64,000 nucleotides of DNA from an uncultured Paracoccaceae bacterium (lineage in GTDB: Bacteria; Pseudomonadota; Alphaproteobacteria; Rhodobacterales; Rhodobacteraceae). A program made the translations under genes and the position numbers. The notes under the pieces were generated by a model. It saw only the letters and a program-made list of their open reading frames with translations. It did not search any database and was not told where the DNA came from. The stretch covers positions 62,001 to 126,000 of the forward strand of contig CANMQX010000004.1 of NCBI GenBank assembly GCA_947500135.1, written 5' to 3'. The first letter of the stretch is position 1; every line of letters starts with the position of its first letter. Shown here in pieces: positions 43,187 to 53,520 of the stretch.

Positions 43187-44126
43187 TTGGGTTGATCGGC
43201 ACTATCCGGTGCGGATTGATGCTGTCATGGCTGTAATGATAATGGCGCACGATATGGTCCATATTCACGGTCCCGGCGACGCCATCCCATTGATATAGCT
43301 CGCGGGTAAAGCCCATCAGATTGGGGTAATCCATGATCCGTTTGCGGTTACATCTGAAATGCAGGTGGTAGACCATGTCGAACCGGATCAGGGTTGTCCA
43401 AAGCCGCCAGTCTGCCTCTGTGATCTTGTCACCCATCAGGTAACGTTTCTGCCCTAGCCGGTCCTCCAGCCAGTCCAGCGTGTCAAACAGGGGATGCACG
43501 GCCTTGTCATAGGCGTCTTGCGTGGTGGCAAAGCCCGATTTGTAGACCCCGTTATTGACCGTGTCATAGATCCGGTCGTTGATCGGGGCGATGTCGTCAC
43601 GCAGCTCTTCGGGCCAATAATCATCGGTATTGCCGGTGATATCGTTAAACGCGCTGTTGAACATCCGAATGATTTCGGAGGATTCGTTGGACACAATCGT
43701 CTCGCGTTGCTTGTCCCACAGGATCGGCACTGTGACCCGGCCTGACATCTGCGGTTCAGCCTTCAGATAGATGTCACGGGCGAAGGGTAGATCATACAGG
43801 CTGTCGCCCGTGGCCCCCTTATCATCGATCTCAAACGTCCAACCATCCGACAACATGTCGGGATGCACGGCGGATATGCTGATGTGACCGGCCAGCCCCT
43901 TTAATTGACGAAAGACCAGCGTGCGATGCGCCCATGGGCAGGCATAGGAAACATAAAGATGATAGCGCCCGCTTTCAGCCTTAAACCCACCCTCACCAGA
44001 AGGGCCAGCAGACCCGTCAGCGGTGATCCAGTTGCGGAATTTGGCGTTTGTGCGCTTGAACGCGCCGCCGGTGGATTTTGTGTCATACCAGACGTCATGC
44101 CAGACGCCGTCAACGAGTTGGCCCAT
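43152..44126 (-). CDS. Glutathionyl-hydroquinone reductase-type glutathione transferase
   Basis: A 324-residue Xi-class GST (YqjG/ECM4/PcpF family). The catalytic Cys is in LYVSYACPWAHRTLVFRQL (about residue 60); GRVTVPILWDKQRETIVSNESSEIIRM (about 130-155) is the glutathione-binding region and EADWRLWTTLIRFDMVYHLHFRCN the C-terminal all-alpha signature. It reduces glutathionylated hydroquinones in the cytoplasm. Monocistronic. Confidence 0.93.
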   Translation of the reverse strand: MGQLVDGVWHDVWYDTKSTGGAFKRTNAKFRNWITADGSAGPSGEGGFKAESGRYHLYVSYACPWAHRTLVFRQLKGLAGHISISAVHPDMLSDGWTFEIDDKGATGDSLYDLPFARDIYLKAEPQMSGRVTVPILWDKQRETIVSNESSEIIRMFNSAFNDITGNTDDYWPEELRDDIAPINDRIYDTVNNGVYKSGFATTQDAYDKAVHPLFDTLDWLEDRLGQKRYLMGDKITEADWRLWTTLIRFDMVYHLHFRCNRKRIMDYPNLMGFTRELYQWDGVAGTVNMDHIVRHYHYSHDSINPHRIVPINPTIAWDAPHGRG

Positions 44127-44240
44127 GGGGTCGCTCCTGTGATTGCTTACCGATCAGCTAACCCAAGCGCGGAAATGAACAAAGGGCGATGAAGGCGCAT
44201 ATATGGTGCGTGAATGCACATCATACGGACCTGCGGGGTT

Positions 44241-44690
44241 TCACAATATATCGAGTGAGACCTTCACCCGGTCCATCACCACCGATGATGTGAAACGGCT
44301 GACATTGGATTCATCGAAAAAATATTCCTGCGTGAATGCCTCATAGGCTTTGATATCCTTCACCGCGACGACAAGGACAAAATCAGCCTCGCCCGTGGCA
44401 TAGTAGCATTGCTGCACCTCGGGGGCCTGCCGCATCCGCCGCTTGAACATATCCAGATGCATCCGGCTTTCGCGTTCCAGCGACACACCGACAATGACCG
44501 TCATCTCGCGGCCCAGCTTGGCGGGGGACAGCACGGCGATTTCTTTCTCAATCACGCCAGTATCGCGCAGTTTTTTCAGCCGCTTTTGTACGGCCGGGGC
44601 CGACAGGCCAACCTCATGGCCAAGCGCCTCTGCGGTCAGTTGGGCATTGGCCTGCACCAACTTCAGAATATCCAGATCCTTGTCATCCAT
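44241..44690 (-). CDS. Lrp/AsnC-family transcriptional regulator
   Basis: A 149-residue Lrp/AsnC protein: N-terminal HTH (DKDLDILKLVQANAQLTAEALGHEVGLSAPAVQKRLKKL, residues 3-41), then the RAM ligand domain (about 65-140; MTVIVGVSLERESRMHLDMFKRRM). Divergent, 114 bp, from the M24-fold hydrolase gene, so it probably controls the hydrolase/racemase pair in response to an amino acid-like ligand. Confidence 0.93.
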   Translation of the reverse strand: MDDKDLDILKLVQANAQLTAEALGHEVGLSAPAVQKRLKKLRDTGVIEKEIAVLSPAKLGREMTVIVGVSLERESRMHLDMFKRRMRQAPEVQQCYYATGEADFVLVVAVKDIKAYEAFTQEYFFDESNVSRFTSSVVMDRVKVSLDIL

Positions 44691-44804
44691 GGGTCACTTT
44701 TCTTTCGGATTGTCGCAATATGCAATCTGCATTGCCGCAAGCAGGGCAGGAAATCGGAAAACCACGGGCCATAATTCTGGCAGGATCACCAAGAGGCCGC
44801 ACCG

Positions 44805-45947
44805 ATGTTCGCCGAACGACTGTCCCATTTTCAAACCGGCCTGGCACAGGCTGGAATTGACGTGGCGCTGATCACTGATGATGACAATGTCTATTACCTG
44901 ACGGGCTATTACGACTACCTGCATATCGATTTTGGCAGGCCGACCATTCTGGTTGTGCCCAAGGATGATCAGGCATTGCTGATCACGCCGGAAATTGACC
45001 TGAACGCCGCCAAACAGGCCGCCCGCGTTGGCCGGATCGCGCCGTGGAATGACGGGATGGGCGATGAATGGCGGGCCGAATTGCCCGGTGCCGTCGCAAA
45101 TGCGGGCAAGATTGCAATAGAGCCTGGGCATATGCTGCCGCCGGTGCGGGCCTATGTGGATGATCTGCTTGATGCCGACAAAATCGCCAGTGCCACGCCG
45201 ATCCTGAACGATATGCGGATGATCAAATCCCCAGATGAATTGCAACTGGCCCAGCACGCGGGGCAGGTTGCCACCGCGATGATGGATGCAGGCCGGGCTG
45301 CCATCGGCGATGGCGTGGCCGAATTTGAGGTGGCGCTTGCCACAGCGCAGGCAGGCACCCGCAAGGCCGCCGCATTGCTGGCCGCCCATTATGACCATGG
45401 CGACATGTCCCCGATGACGCATTTTCTGCAAATCATGGCATCGGGTGATGAGGTCGTGAAAACCCATCACCGTGCCTCAACCCGGGTCATGAAACGTGGC
45501 GAGCCGGTGTTCCTGTGCTTTTGCGGGATGACGAATTTCCACCGGTTCAAGCTGGGGTTTGACCGGTCGTTCTGGATTGGCGACGCGCCCGCCGATCAGG
45601 TGGCGGTTTATCAGGTCGCTGTGGCCAGCCAAAAGGCGGCACTCGATGCGCTGCGCCCCGGCGTCACCGCTGAAACCGTCCATGCCGCCTATGCAGAGGT
45701 TATTCAGAACGCAGGCTACGCATACCCATTCCGTTGTGGGCGCGCGACCGGCTTCAGCTTTCTTGAGGCGCCGCAGCTTGTCACCGGTGATACGACCATC
45801 ATTCAGCCGGGCATGGTGCTGGCGGTCGACGGTTCGGTTTCGGTGCCGACATATCGCGCGCAGGTCGGTGACAGCTTTATCATAACCGATACCGGGTGGG
45901 AGCCGCTGACCCACCACCCCAAATCCGTGGAAGAGGTGATTATCTGA
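44805..45947 (+). CDS. M24 (pita-bread fold) hydrolase lacking the metal ligands
   Basis: A 380-residue protein with the creatinase/Xaa-Pro peptidase N-domain (about 1-135; NVYYLTGYYDYLHIDFGRP) and pita-bread C-domain. The usual Asp-Asp-His-Glu-Glu metal site is not present: the first Asp position is within FCGMTNFHRF, the His of GHGIG is Arg in CGRATGFSF, and the two late Glu are AVDG and AQVGD. Metal-free members include creatinase, and ectoine hydrolase DoeA/EutD is a related C-N hydrolase. It is coupled (TGATG) to a racemase-like gene and sits opposite an AsnC gene, as in ectoine-use clusters, but ectoine uptake and other eut/doe genes are absent here. Confidence 0.85.
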   Translation: MFAERLSHFQTGLAQAGIDVALITDDDNVYYLTGYYDYLHIDFGRPTILVVPKDDQALLITPEIDLNAAKQAARVGRIAPWNDGMGDEWRAELPGAVANAGKIAIEPGHMLPPVRAYVDDLLDADKIASATPILNDMRMIKSPDELQLAQHAGQVATAMMDAGRAAIGDGVAEFEVALATAQAGTRKAAALLAAHYDHGDMSPMTHFLQIMASGDEVVKTHHRASTRVMKRGEPVFLCFCGMTNFHRFKLGFDRSFWIGDAPADQVAVYQVAVASQKAALDALRPGVTAETVHAAYAEVIQNAGYAYPFRCGRATGFSFLEAPQLVTGDTTIIQPGMVLAVDGSVSVPTYRAQVGDSFIITDTGWEPLTHHPKSVEEVII

Positions 45948-46741
45948 TGTTCCAATCCGGTCAAACCGTCCAGTCAACGCCGCGCACGCCTGTGATGGGC
46001 AAGGGGCTCGCCCATCGTGCTAGCCTTGGCTTTATCCTGATGTCCACCGATCTGGCCTGCGAGGCGGATATCATCGCCATGGCCCCTGATGGTGTGGCGG
46101 TGCATTTTACCCGGCTCAAGACTGATGATTACACCACCAACGAAACGCTGGCCCGGCATATTGATCACATGGCCGACGCCGCTGGCCGGTTGCAGCCCGA
46201 TATGAAACCGGCGGTGATCAGCTATTGCTGCACGTCGGGTTCCATCATCTGCGGCGAAGAAAACGTGTTTCGCGAAATCCGCAAAGCGGCCCCTTACACG
46301 CAGCCACTGTGTATCGTAACCGGGGTTGTGGACGCCCTGCGTGCGGTTGGCGCACAAAGACTGGTCGTCGGCACCCCTTATCTGGATGATATCAATACGG
46401 CAGAGGCTGAATATCTGCTGGGTGCCGGGTTCGACCTGCTGGATATTCAGGGACTGCGGCTGGAAACCGGGTTGGAATTTGGCAAGGTTGAACCGTCCTA
46501 TTGGAAAGAGTTCGCGCTTGAGATCGACCAGCCAGAGGCGGATGCGATTTTCCTGTCCTGCAGCGGCATCCGGTCGCTGGAGGTGGTCGAACAGATCGAA
46601 CAGGCGGCGGGCAAACCGGTGATCACTTCCAATCAGGCGCTGATGTGGTCAGCCATGCGCCGGGCCGGTTTGATGGATCAGCTGGACGGCTTTGGGCGGA
46701 TATTCACAACGACGGACGCAGTACTGCAACCTACGGTGTGA
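45947..46741 (+). CDS. Asp/Glu racemase-superfamily protein (EutA/maleate isomerase-like)
   Basis: A 264-residue protein of the Asp/Glu/hydantoin racemase superfamily. The two catalytic Cys are in ISYCCTSGSIICGEENV (about residue 88-100) and IFLSCSGIRSLEVVEQIE (about 200). The closest groups by motif are maleate cis-trans isomerase, arylmalonate decarboxylase and ectoine-utilisation EutA. The start overlaps the M24 gene stop by one base. A joint pathway on a small C-N compound is likely. Confidence 0.85.
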   Translation: MFQSGQTVQSTPRTPVMGKGLAHRASLGFILMSTDLACEADIIAMAPDGVAVHFTRLKTDDYTTNETLARHIDHMADAAGRLQPDMKPAVISYCCTSGSIICGEENVFREIRKAAPYTQPLCIVTGVVDALRAVGAQRLVVGTPYLDDINTAEAEYLLGAGFDLLDIQGLRLETGLEFGKVEPSYWKEFALEIDQPEADAIFLSCSGIRSLEVVEQIEQAAGKPVITSNQALMWSAMRRAGLMDQLDGFGRIFTTTDAVLQPTV

Positions 46742-46860
46742 GTTGTCCCGGGCTGCCCGGCCCATCAGCCGGGCGGGGCGGTGGATCAGACCGGAGGGGG
46801 CGAACCCTTAACACCGCATTCACATGTATGGCGCGCGGTCCGTTAAACCCGCAAAGCACC

Positions 46861-46908
46861 GCGCAATGGTCCGACGTTTTGCCGACGTCCCGCCGACGCT
46901 TTGCTGAC
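46861..46908 (-). repeat. 11-bp-phased GTCGG element, copy 2
   Basis: Read on the minus strand: GTCAGCAAAGC, GTCGGCGGGAC, GTCGGCAAAAC, GTCGGACCATT, then GCGC. It matches copy 1 (15945-15995) at about 40 of the first 45 positions with the same 11-bp phase. It lies in the 346-bp gap between the racemase-like gene and ccoG. That gap also holds a GCCCGGC/GCCGGGC hairpin (46755-46774) after the racemase-like gene and the FnrL box; I see no gene in it. Confidence 0.8.
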
Positions 46909-47008
46909 AGGGGTTTTTTCAACAAAACCAGCGCATTAACCTATGATTCGGGCCTTGCCCCCGCGACACCCCTGCGACCACCGACCGCACCCGGTGCAAT
47001 CACCGCCC

Positions 47009-47022
47009 TTGATCCACATCAA
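47009..47022. promoter_or_regulatory. FnrL/FNR box
   Basis: TTGATCCACATCAA is a perfect FNR-type palindrome (TTGAT-N4-ATCAA), 66 bp before the ccoG start. In Rhodobacter relatives FnrL activates the cbb3 oxidase assembly genes at low oxygen. Confidence 0.88.
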
Positions 47023-47087
47023 GGACCGCGTCTGGGGGGCGGACTAAACCGATCCTGCGAACAGAGATTTATCATTGCAGGTCACCG

Positions 47088-48503
47088 ATGTCCTCAGCTG
47101 AAAACCAGCCGCTTTATGCCCCACGCGAACCGATTTTTCCGCGTCGGGTCAAAGGGTTCTACCGAAACCTCAAATGGTGGGTAATGGCCGTCACGCTCGG
47201 CATTTATTACCTGACCCCATGGATTCGCTGGGATCGCGGGCCAAACCTGCCCGATCAGGCTGTCCTGATCGATATGGCGCATCGGCGGTTCTATTTCTTC
47301 TGGATCGAGATTTGGCCGCATGAATTCTATTTTGTCGCGGGCCTCTTGATCATGGCGGGGCTGGGGCTGTTTTTGTTCACCTCGGCACTGGGCCGGGTCT
47401 GGTGTGGCTACACCTGCCCACAAACCGTCTGGACCGATCTTTTCATCCTTGTCGAACGCTGGATCGAGGGCGACAGAAACGCCCGCGTGCGTTTGTGGAA
47501 AGCCAAGTGGGATTTCCGTAAGTGGCGGTTAAGGCTGACAAAATGGGTGGTCTGGTTTCTGATCGCGCTGGCCACTGGCGGGGCCTGGGTGTTTTATTTC
47601 GCTGATGCGCCGACGTTGGCCTACAACCTTGCGACCCTTCAGGCGCCGTTCATTGCCTGGGCCACAATCGGTGTGCTGACCGCCACGACCTTTGTCTTTG
47701 GCGGCTTCATGCGCGAACAGGTCTGCAACTACATGTGCCCCTGGCCGCGCATTCAGGCAGCCATGATGGACCCTGAAACCCTGACCGTCGCCTATCGCGA
47801 TTGGCGGGGCGAACCGCGCGGCAAGAAACGGATCGAAGGGGCGGGTGACTGCATCGACTGCATGGCTTGTGTGAATGTCTGCCCGGCGGGCATCGACATC
47901 CGCGAGGGTCAGCAGATGGAATGCATCACCTGCGCGCTGTGCATTGATGCCTGCGATGACGTGATGGAAAAAATTGGTAAGCCACGGGGATTAATCGATT
48001 ATCTGGCCCTGTCCGATCAAGAGGAAGAGGCCAAGGGCAAACCTGCCAAGAAGCTGTGGCAACATGTTTTCCGCTTCCGCACCATGCTTTACACCGCACT
48101 TTGGGGGCTGATCGGGGTTGGCCTGGTCTTTGCGCTATTCATTCGGGCCGATATCGAAATGACCGTGTCACCGGTGCGCAACCCGACCTTTGTGACGCTC
48201 AGCGATGGGACGATCCGCAACATTTATGATATCCGTCTGTTGAACAAACATGGCGAAGACCGGGAATTCCATCTGTCGCTGGTATCGGAAGATATCCTGC
48301 GGATCGATCTGGAAGGCACCAGCCAGCGCAGCGTCACCGTGCCCGCCAATGAAACACTGTTACAGCGGGTCTATGTCTCGGCCCGGCCGGGTGATCCGGC
48401 GGCAGCGACGGACCGGGTCGACCTGCGGTTCTGGGTCGAAGACGTGATCTCGGGCGAGCGGGCGCATAAGGATACGATTTTCAACGGAAGGGCTGCACAA
48501 TGA
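47088..48503 (+). CDS. ccoG: cbb3 oxidase assembly protein CcoG (RdxA/FixG)
   Basis: A 471-residue membrane protein with five hydrophobic segments and two 4Fe-4S clusters, which helps cbb3 oxidase assembly, probably by reducing Cu2+. Cluster motifs are CIDCMACVNVCPAGID and CITCALCIDACDD (about 254-290); upstream are RVWCGYTCPQTVW (about 103-115) and EQVCNYMCPWPRIQ. The C-terminal Ig-like FixG domain (about 360-471) is periplasmic. First of four coupled genes, behind the FnrL box. The structural genes ccoNOQP are not in the window. Confidence 0.96.
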   Translation: MSSAENQPLYAPREPIFPRRVKGFYRNLKWWVMAVTLGIYYLTPWIRWDRGPNLPDQAVLIDMAHRRFYFFWIEIWPHEFYFVAGLLIMAGLGLFLFTSALGRVWCGYTCPQTVWTDLFILVERWIEGDRNARVRLWKAKWDFRKWRLRLTKWVVWFLIALATGGAWVFYFADAPTLAYNLATLQAPFIAWATIGVLTATTFVFGGFMREQVCNYMCPWPRIQAAMMDPETLTVAYRDWRGEPRGKKRIEGAGDCIDCMACVNVCPAGIDIREGQQMECITCALCIDACDDVMEKIGKPRGLIDYLALSDQEEEAKGKPAKKLWQHVFRFRTMLYTALWGLIGVGLVFALFIRADIEMTVSPVRNPTFVTLSDGTIRNIYDIRLLNKHGEDREFHLSLVSEDILRIDLEGTSQRSVTVPANETLLQRVYVSARPGDPAAATDRVDLRFWVEDVISGERAHKDTIFNGRAAQ

Positions 48504-48952
48504 CGCGCGAATTTACCGGATGGCATATGTTGGCTTTGATGGTCGGTGGCTTTGGGATCATCATCACTGTGAACCTGACGCTGGCATGGAATGCGGTCGC
48601 GACCTTTCCGGGGTTGGAGACGCGCAATTCCTACGTCGTCAGCCAAAAGTTTGAGGCCGACCGCGCCGCACAAAACGCCCTGCGCTGGGATGTAGATGCA
48701 TCCATCGTGGATGGGACATTGACCGTTGCGATCATGGACAAAGACGGCAACCCGGTACAGGCCGAAGTGACCCGTGCGACCCTTGGCCGGGCCACACATA
48801 CCGGTGAAGACAGCACGCCGGAATTTACATGGAACGGCGCGGCCCTGACCGCGCCCGTGACAGCGGGCGAGGGGTATTGGAACCTGCGTCTGGAACTGAT
48901 TGCACCTGATGGGACCAAGTTCCGCCGCCGCTTTCCCCTTACCGCAAAATGA
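48500..48952 (+). CDS. ccoH: FixH/CcoH family protein
   Basis: A 150-residue protein with one N-terminal membrane helix (HMLALMVGGFGIIITVNLTLAWNAVATFPGL, about 6-36) and a periplasmic beta domain (NSYVVSQKFEAD to the end). CcoH stays bound to cbb3 oxidase as a late assembly factor. Overlaps ccoG (ATGA) and ccoI (ATGA). Confidence 0.93.
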   Translation: MTREFTGWHMLALMVGGFGIIITVNLTLAWNAVATFPGLETRNSYVVSQKFEADRAAQNALRWDVDASIVDGTLTVAIMDKDGNPVQAEVTRATLGRATHTGEDSTPEFTWNGAALTAPVTAGEGYWNLRLELIAPDGTKFRRRFPLTAK

Positions 48953-51096
48953 GCGATCTGGGCGTCTGTCCGGCCTGCGTGGGCCTGCCCGAGGGGTCGC
49001 TGGAAAAAGCGGCCTCCAATGGCACGTCGCAGATCATCCTGTCCTTGCCCGGCATCCATTGCGTGGCTTGCATCAATGGGGTGGAACGCGCCTTGCGTGC
49101 TATGGGCGGCGTGGCCAATGCCCGTGTAAACCTGTCGATGAAACGGGTGACCGTGGGCACCGATATGCCCGTCGCCCCCGAAGACATGATCGACGCCCTG
49201 GAGCTTGCCGGGTTTGAGGCGCGGCTCTTGGATACCAGTCTGCTGGGGTCAGAGGCGGACGCCTATGGGCGTGGGTTGATGACCCGGATCGCGGTGTCCG
49301 GCTTTGCGATGATGAACGTGATGCTGCTATCTGTGGCGATCTGGTCGGGGGCCATCGGGGCGACCCAGCACCTGTTTCACCTGATTAGCGCCAGCATTGC
49401 CATTCCGGCGCTAGTTTACGCTGCGCAGCCGTTTTTTCACAATGCTTGGCAGGCGCTGTCGGTGCGCAAGCTGAACATGGATGTGCCGATTTCACTGGCG
49501 ATCATTCTGGCGGCTGGCATGTCGCTATATGAGACATTCTTTGGTGGGCAACACGCCTATTTTGATGCCGCATTATCGCTGACATTTTTTCTGTTGATCG
49601 GGCGCTATCTGGATTACCGCAGCCGCAAGGCCGCGGCATCTGCAGCAGCACAGCTTTCCGCGTTAGAAGTGCCGCGCGTCATGCGCCTGCGCGATGGTGT
49701 CCGCCAGATGGTGGATTTTGCGGAGCTTGCGATTGGTGATCTGATCCAGGTTCTGCCCGGTGGCCGTATCCCAGTTGATGGGGTGATCACCGATGGCGAA
49801 AGCCAGATTGACCGGTCGCTTCTGACCGGTGAAAGTCGCCCGCTGAACGCCCGCGCCGGAACGCTGGTCACAGCGGGGGAAGTAAATATGACCAGCCCGC
49901 TGACTATTCAGGCCACGACCGTTGGCGCAGATACGACCCTGCGCAAGATGGTGACAATGGTGGATGAGGCTGAGGCCGTGCGCAACAAATACACTGCGGC
50001 CGCCGACCGGGCCGCCGCCATTTATGCACCTGTTGTGCATCTGCTGGCGCTGGCTGCGTTTCTGGGCTGGGTCGCCTATTCGGGCGACGTGCGCCTGTCG
50101 CTGAATATCGCTGTGGCCGTGCTGATTATCACCTGCCCCTGCGCGCTGGGCCTTGCGGTGCCTGCGGTATCGACCACGGTGGCGGGCCGTTTGTTTCGCG
50201 CCGGGCTGTTGGTGAAAGACGGCACCGCGCTGGAGCGTTTGGCCGAGGTGGATACAGTTGTGTTCGACAAGACCGGGACGCTGACCATGCCCGCCGCTGC
50301 GCGTGATGCGCTGGATGCACAGGCGCAATCGGTTGCGCTGGCCCTGACCCGGAACGCGACCCATCCCGTTTCGCAAGCTATCGCGGCATCGCTGGACGGT
50401 GTGATCCCGGCCACGATCAGCGGCCAGCAGGAACATCCCGGTGAAGGATTGAGCGCGACCTATTGCGGGCAGCAGGTCCGGCTTGGGTCTGGTGCCTGGC
50501 TGGGTGCGGGGCGCGGCACATATCTGCAAATTGGCGATGGCAAACCGCAGAAAATCACGCTGCGGTCAGAGCTGCGCGACGGCGCGCAGGCGCTGGTCAG
50601 TGCTTGGCAAGAGGCTGGGCTGTCGGTGCATCTGCTGTCGGGTGATGACGCGGATGAGACGGGGCGCATCGCCGCACAACTGGGGATCACGGATTGGCGG
50701 GCAGAGGTGCGGCCCGAAGACAAGGTCACCTATATCAATGGTCTGAGCGATGATGGCGCGCATGTGCTTATGGTCGGTGACGGGCTGAATGACACAGGTG
50801 CCCTGGCGGCGGCCTATGCATCAGTGTCACCCGCAACGGCGGCGGATGCGTCACGCGCGGCATCCGATATCGTGCTGCTGAATGACGGCCTGGAACCATT
50901 GATCGGGTTGCCCCGGCTGGCAAAGGCCGCCAAGGCGCGGATTGTCGAGAACTTTGCGATTTCAACTGTTTACAACATCGTGGCGGTGCCGATTGCGCTG
51001 GCAGGATTTGCAACACCGTTGATTGCGGCAATTGCGATGTCGTCGTCATCGATCACTGTTCTTTTGAATGCGCTGCGGCTAAAGGGGCGGGTATGA
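48949..51096 (+). CDS. ccoI: Cu+ P1B-type ATPase for cbb3 oxidase assembly
   Basis: A 715-residue copper ATPase (FixI/CcoI, CopA2 type), which sends Cu to the periplasm for the CuB site. N-terminal heavy-metal domain with HCVACINGVERAL (Cys-x-x-Cys near residue 36; a further pair is at VCPACVGLPEG near 5-12), actuator TGES, transmembrane CPC in IITCPCALGLA (about 390), phosphorylation site DKTGTLT (about 438), hinge MVGDGLNDTGAL (about 605). Slow, assembly-type exporter rather than detox type by context. Overlaps ccoH and ccoS. Confidence 0.96.
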   Translation: MSDLGVCPACVGLPEGSLEKAASNGTSQIILSLPGIHCVACINGVERALRAMGGVANARVNLSMKRVTVGTDMPVAPEDMIDALELAGFEARLLDTSLLGSEADAYGRGLMTRIAVSGFAMMNVMLLSVAIWSGAIGATQHLFHLISASIAIPALVYAAQPFFHNAWQALSVRKLNMDVPISLAIILAAGMSLYETFFGGQHAYFDAALSLTFFLLIGRYLDYRSRKAAASAAAQLSALEVPRVMRLRDGVRQMVDFAELAIGDLIQVLPGGRIPVDGVITDGESQIDRSLLTGESRPLNARAGTLVTAGEVNMTSPLTIQATTVGADTTLRKMVTMVDEAEAVRNKYTAAADRAAAIYAPVVHLLALAAFLGWVAYSGDVRLSLNIAVAVLIITCPCALGLAVPAVSTTVAGRLFRAGLLVKDGTALERLAEVDTVVFDKTGTLTMPAAARDALDAQAQSVALALTRNATHPVSQAIAASLDGVIPATISGQQEHPGEGLSATYCGQQVRLGSGAWLGAGRGTYLQIGDGKPQKITLRSELRDGAQALVSAWQEAGLSVHLLSGDDADETGRIAAQLGITDWRAEVRPEDKVTYINGLSDDGAHVLMVGDGLNDTGALAAAYASVSPATAADASRAASDIVLLNDGLEPLIGLPRLAKAAKARIVENFAISTVYNIVAVPIALAGFATPLIAAIAMSSSSITVLLNALRLKGRV

Positions 51097-51251
51097 ACGT
51101 CCTTGTTATCCTGATCCCGGTTTCCCTGATCCTTGGTGGTTTGGGTCTGGTTGCATTTTTGTGGAGCCTGAAATCCAATCAATATGAAGATCTGGATGGC
51201 GATGCATGGCGTATCCTGTCGGATGACGATACCCAGCCACCTGCGGATTAA
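51093..51251 (+). CDS. ccoS: cbb3 oxidase assembly protein CcoS
   Basis: A 52-residue protein starting in the ATGA overlap with ccoI: one membrane helix (VLVILIPVSLILGGLGLVAF, about 3-22), then WSLKSNQYEDLDGDAWRIL, the invariant CcoS block with YEDLDGDA, and an acidic tail. It is needed for cofactor placing in CcoN. It closes the ccoGHIS operon. Confidence 0.95.
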   Translation: MNVLVILIPVSLILGGLGLVAFLWSLKSNQYEDLDGDAWRILSDDDTQPPAD

Positions 51252-51280
51252 TTTTTACACAAAACTTGGATTGCGGGCTG

Positions 51281-51343
51281 TTGACTCACGCGGTCGTGTT
51301 TCTTACTTACCATGCGTTATCACTCGACCTCGTTGAGTGCTAA
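51281..51343 (+). promoter_or_regulatory. groESL promoter with CIRCE operator
   Basis: TTGACT (51281-51286), 17 bp, TACTTA (51304-51309) is a weak sigma-70-type promoter. CIRCE follows at 51317-51343: TTATCACTC, nine bases, GAGTGCTAA. The right arm is perfect, the left has one change (T for G). HrcA should repress here and let go on heat stress. Confidence 0.85.
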
Positions 51344-51376
51344 CATGACAGAAACACGAACTGGAGAAGTTCTGAA

Positions 51377-51661
51377 ATGGCATTTACACCACTTCACGAC
51401 CGCGTACTTGTTCGTCGTATTGAAGGCGACGAAAAGACAACTGGCGGCCTGATCATTCCTGATAGCGCCAAGGAAAAACCTGCTGAGGGCGAGATCGTCA
51501 GCGTTGGCGAAGGCGCGCGCAAAGACAGCGGTGAGCTGATCGCGATGTCTGTCAAAGCAGGCGACAAAGTGCTGTTTGGCAAATGGTCCGGCACAGAGGT
51601 CAAGATCGACGGCGAAGAGCTGCTGATCATGAAGGAAAGCGACATCCTGGGGATCATGTAA
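51377..51661 (+). CDS. groES: Co-chaperonin GroES
   Basis: A 94-residue Hsp10, which caps the GroEL ring. [35 protein letters not shown] at the start holds the mobile loop (TTGGLIIPD, about 20-29). Length and C-terminus ([10 protein letters not shown]) are normal. Behind CIRCE, first gene of the groESL operon. Confidence 0.97.
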   Translation: MAFTPLHDRVLVRRIEGDEKTTGGLIIPDSAKEKPAEGEIVSVGEGARKDSGELIAMSVKAGDKVLFGKWSGTEVKIDGEELLIMKESDILGIM

Positions 51662-51673
51662 TCCATCAAGGAT

Positions 51674-53375
<1,702 letters not shown>

Positions 53376-53377
53376 AT

Positions 53378-53435
53378 CGAAACGCATCGCGTTTCGGTGC
53401 GGGCAGCAAAGCGGCAGTCGTTTCGCCAGAAACGA
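53378..53435. repeat. Two hairpins after groEL
   Basis: CGAAACGC with 3-nt loop (53378-53396) and TCGTTTC with 4-nt loop and GAAACGA (53418-53435). Same idea as the other gene-end hairpin arrays but with wider spacing, placed before the true terminator. Confidence 0.75.
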
Positions 53436-53472
53436 TGAGAGCTTTGACCCCGCCTCGGCCGATAAACAATGA

Positions 53473-53500
53473 AGGGCGCCCCGTCAGGAGCGCCCTTTTT
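53473..53500 (+). terminator. groESL terminator
   Basis: AGGGCGC and GCGCCCT with a 10-nt loop, followed by TTTTT: a standard Rho-independent terminator. Confidence 0.9.
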
Positions 53501-53520
53501 GCTATCTTACGCCCTACAAA

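Noticed and set aside
46645-47184. A plus-strand frame across the racemase-like/ccoG gap
   Set aside because: It overlaps both genes in another frame, and contains the GTCGG element and the FnrL box; no ribosome site.
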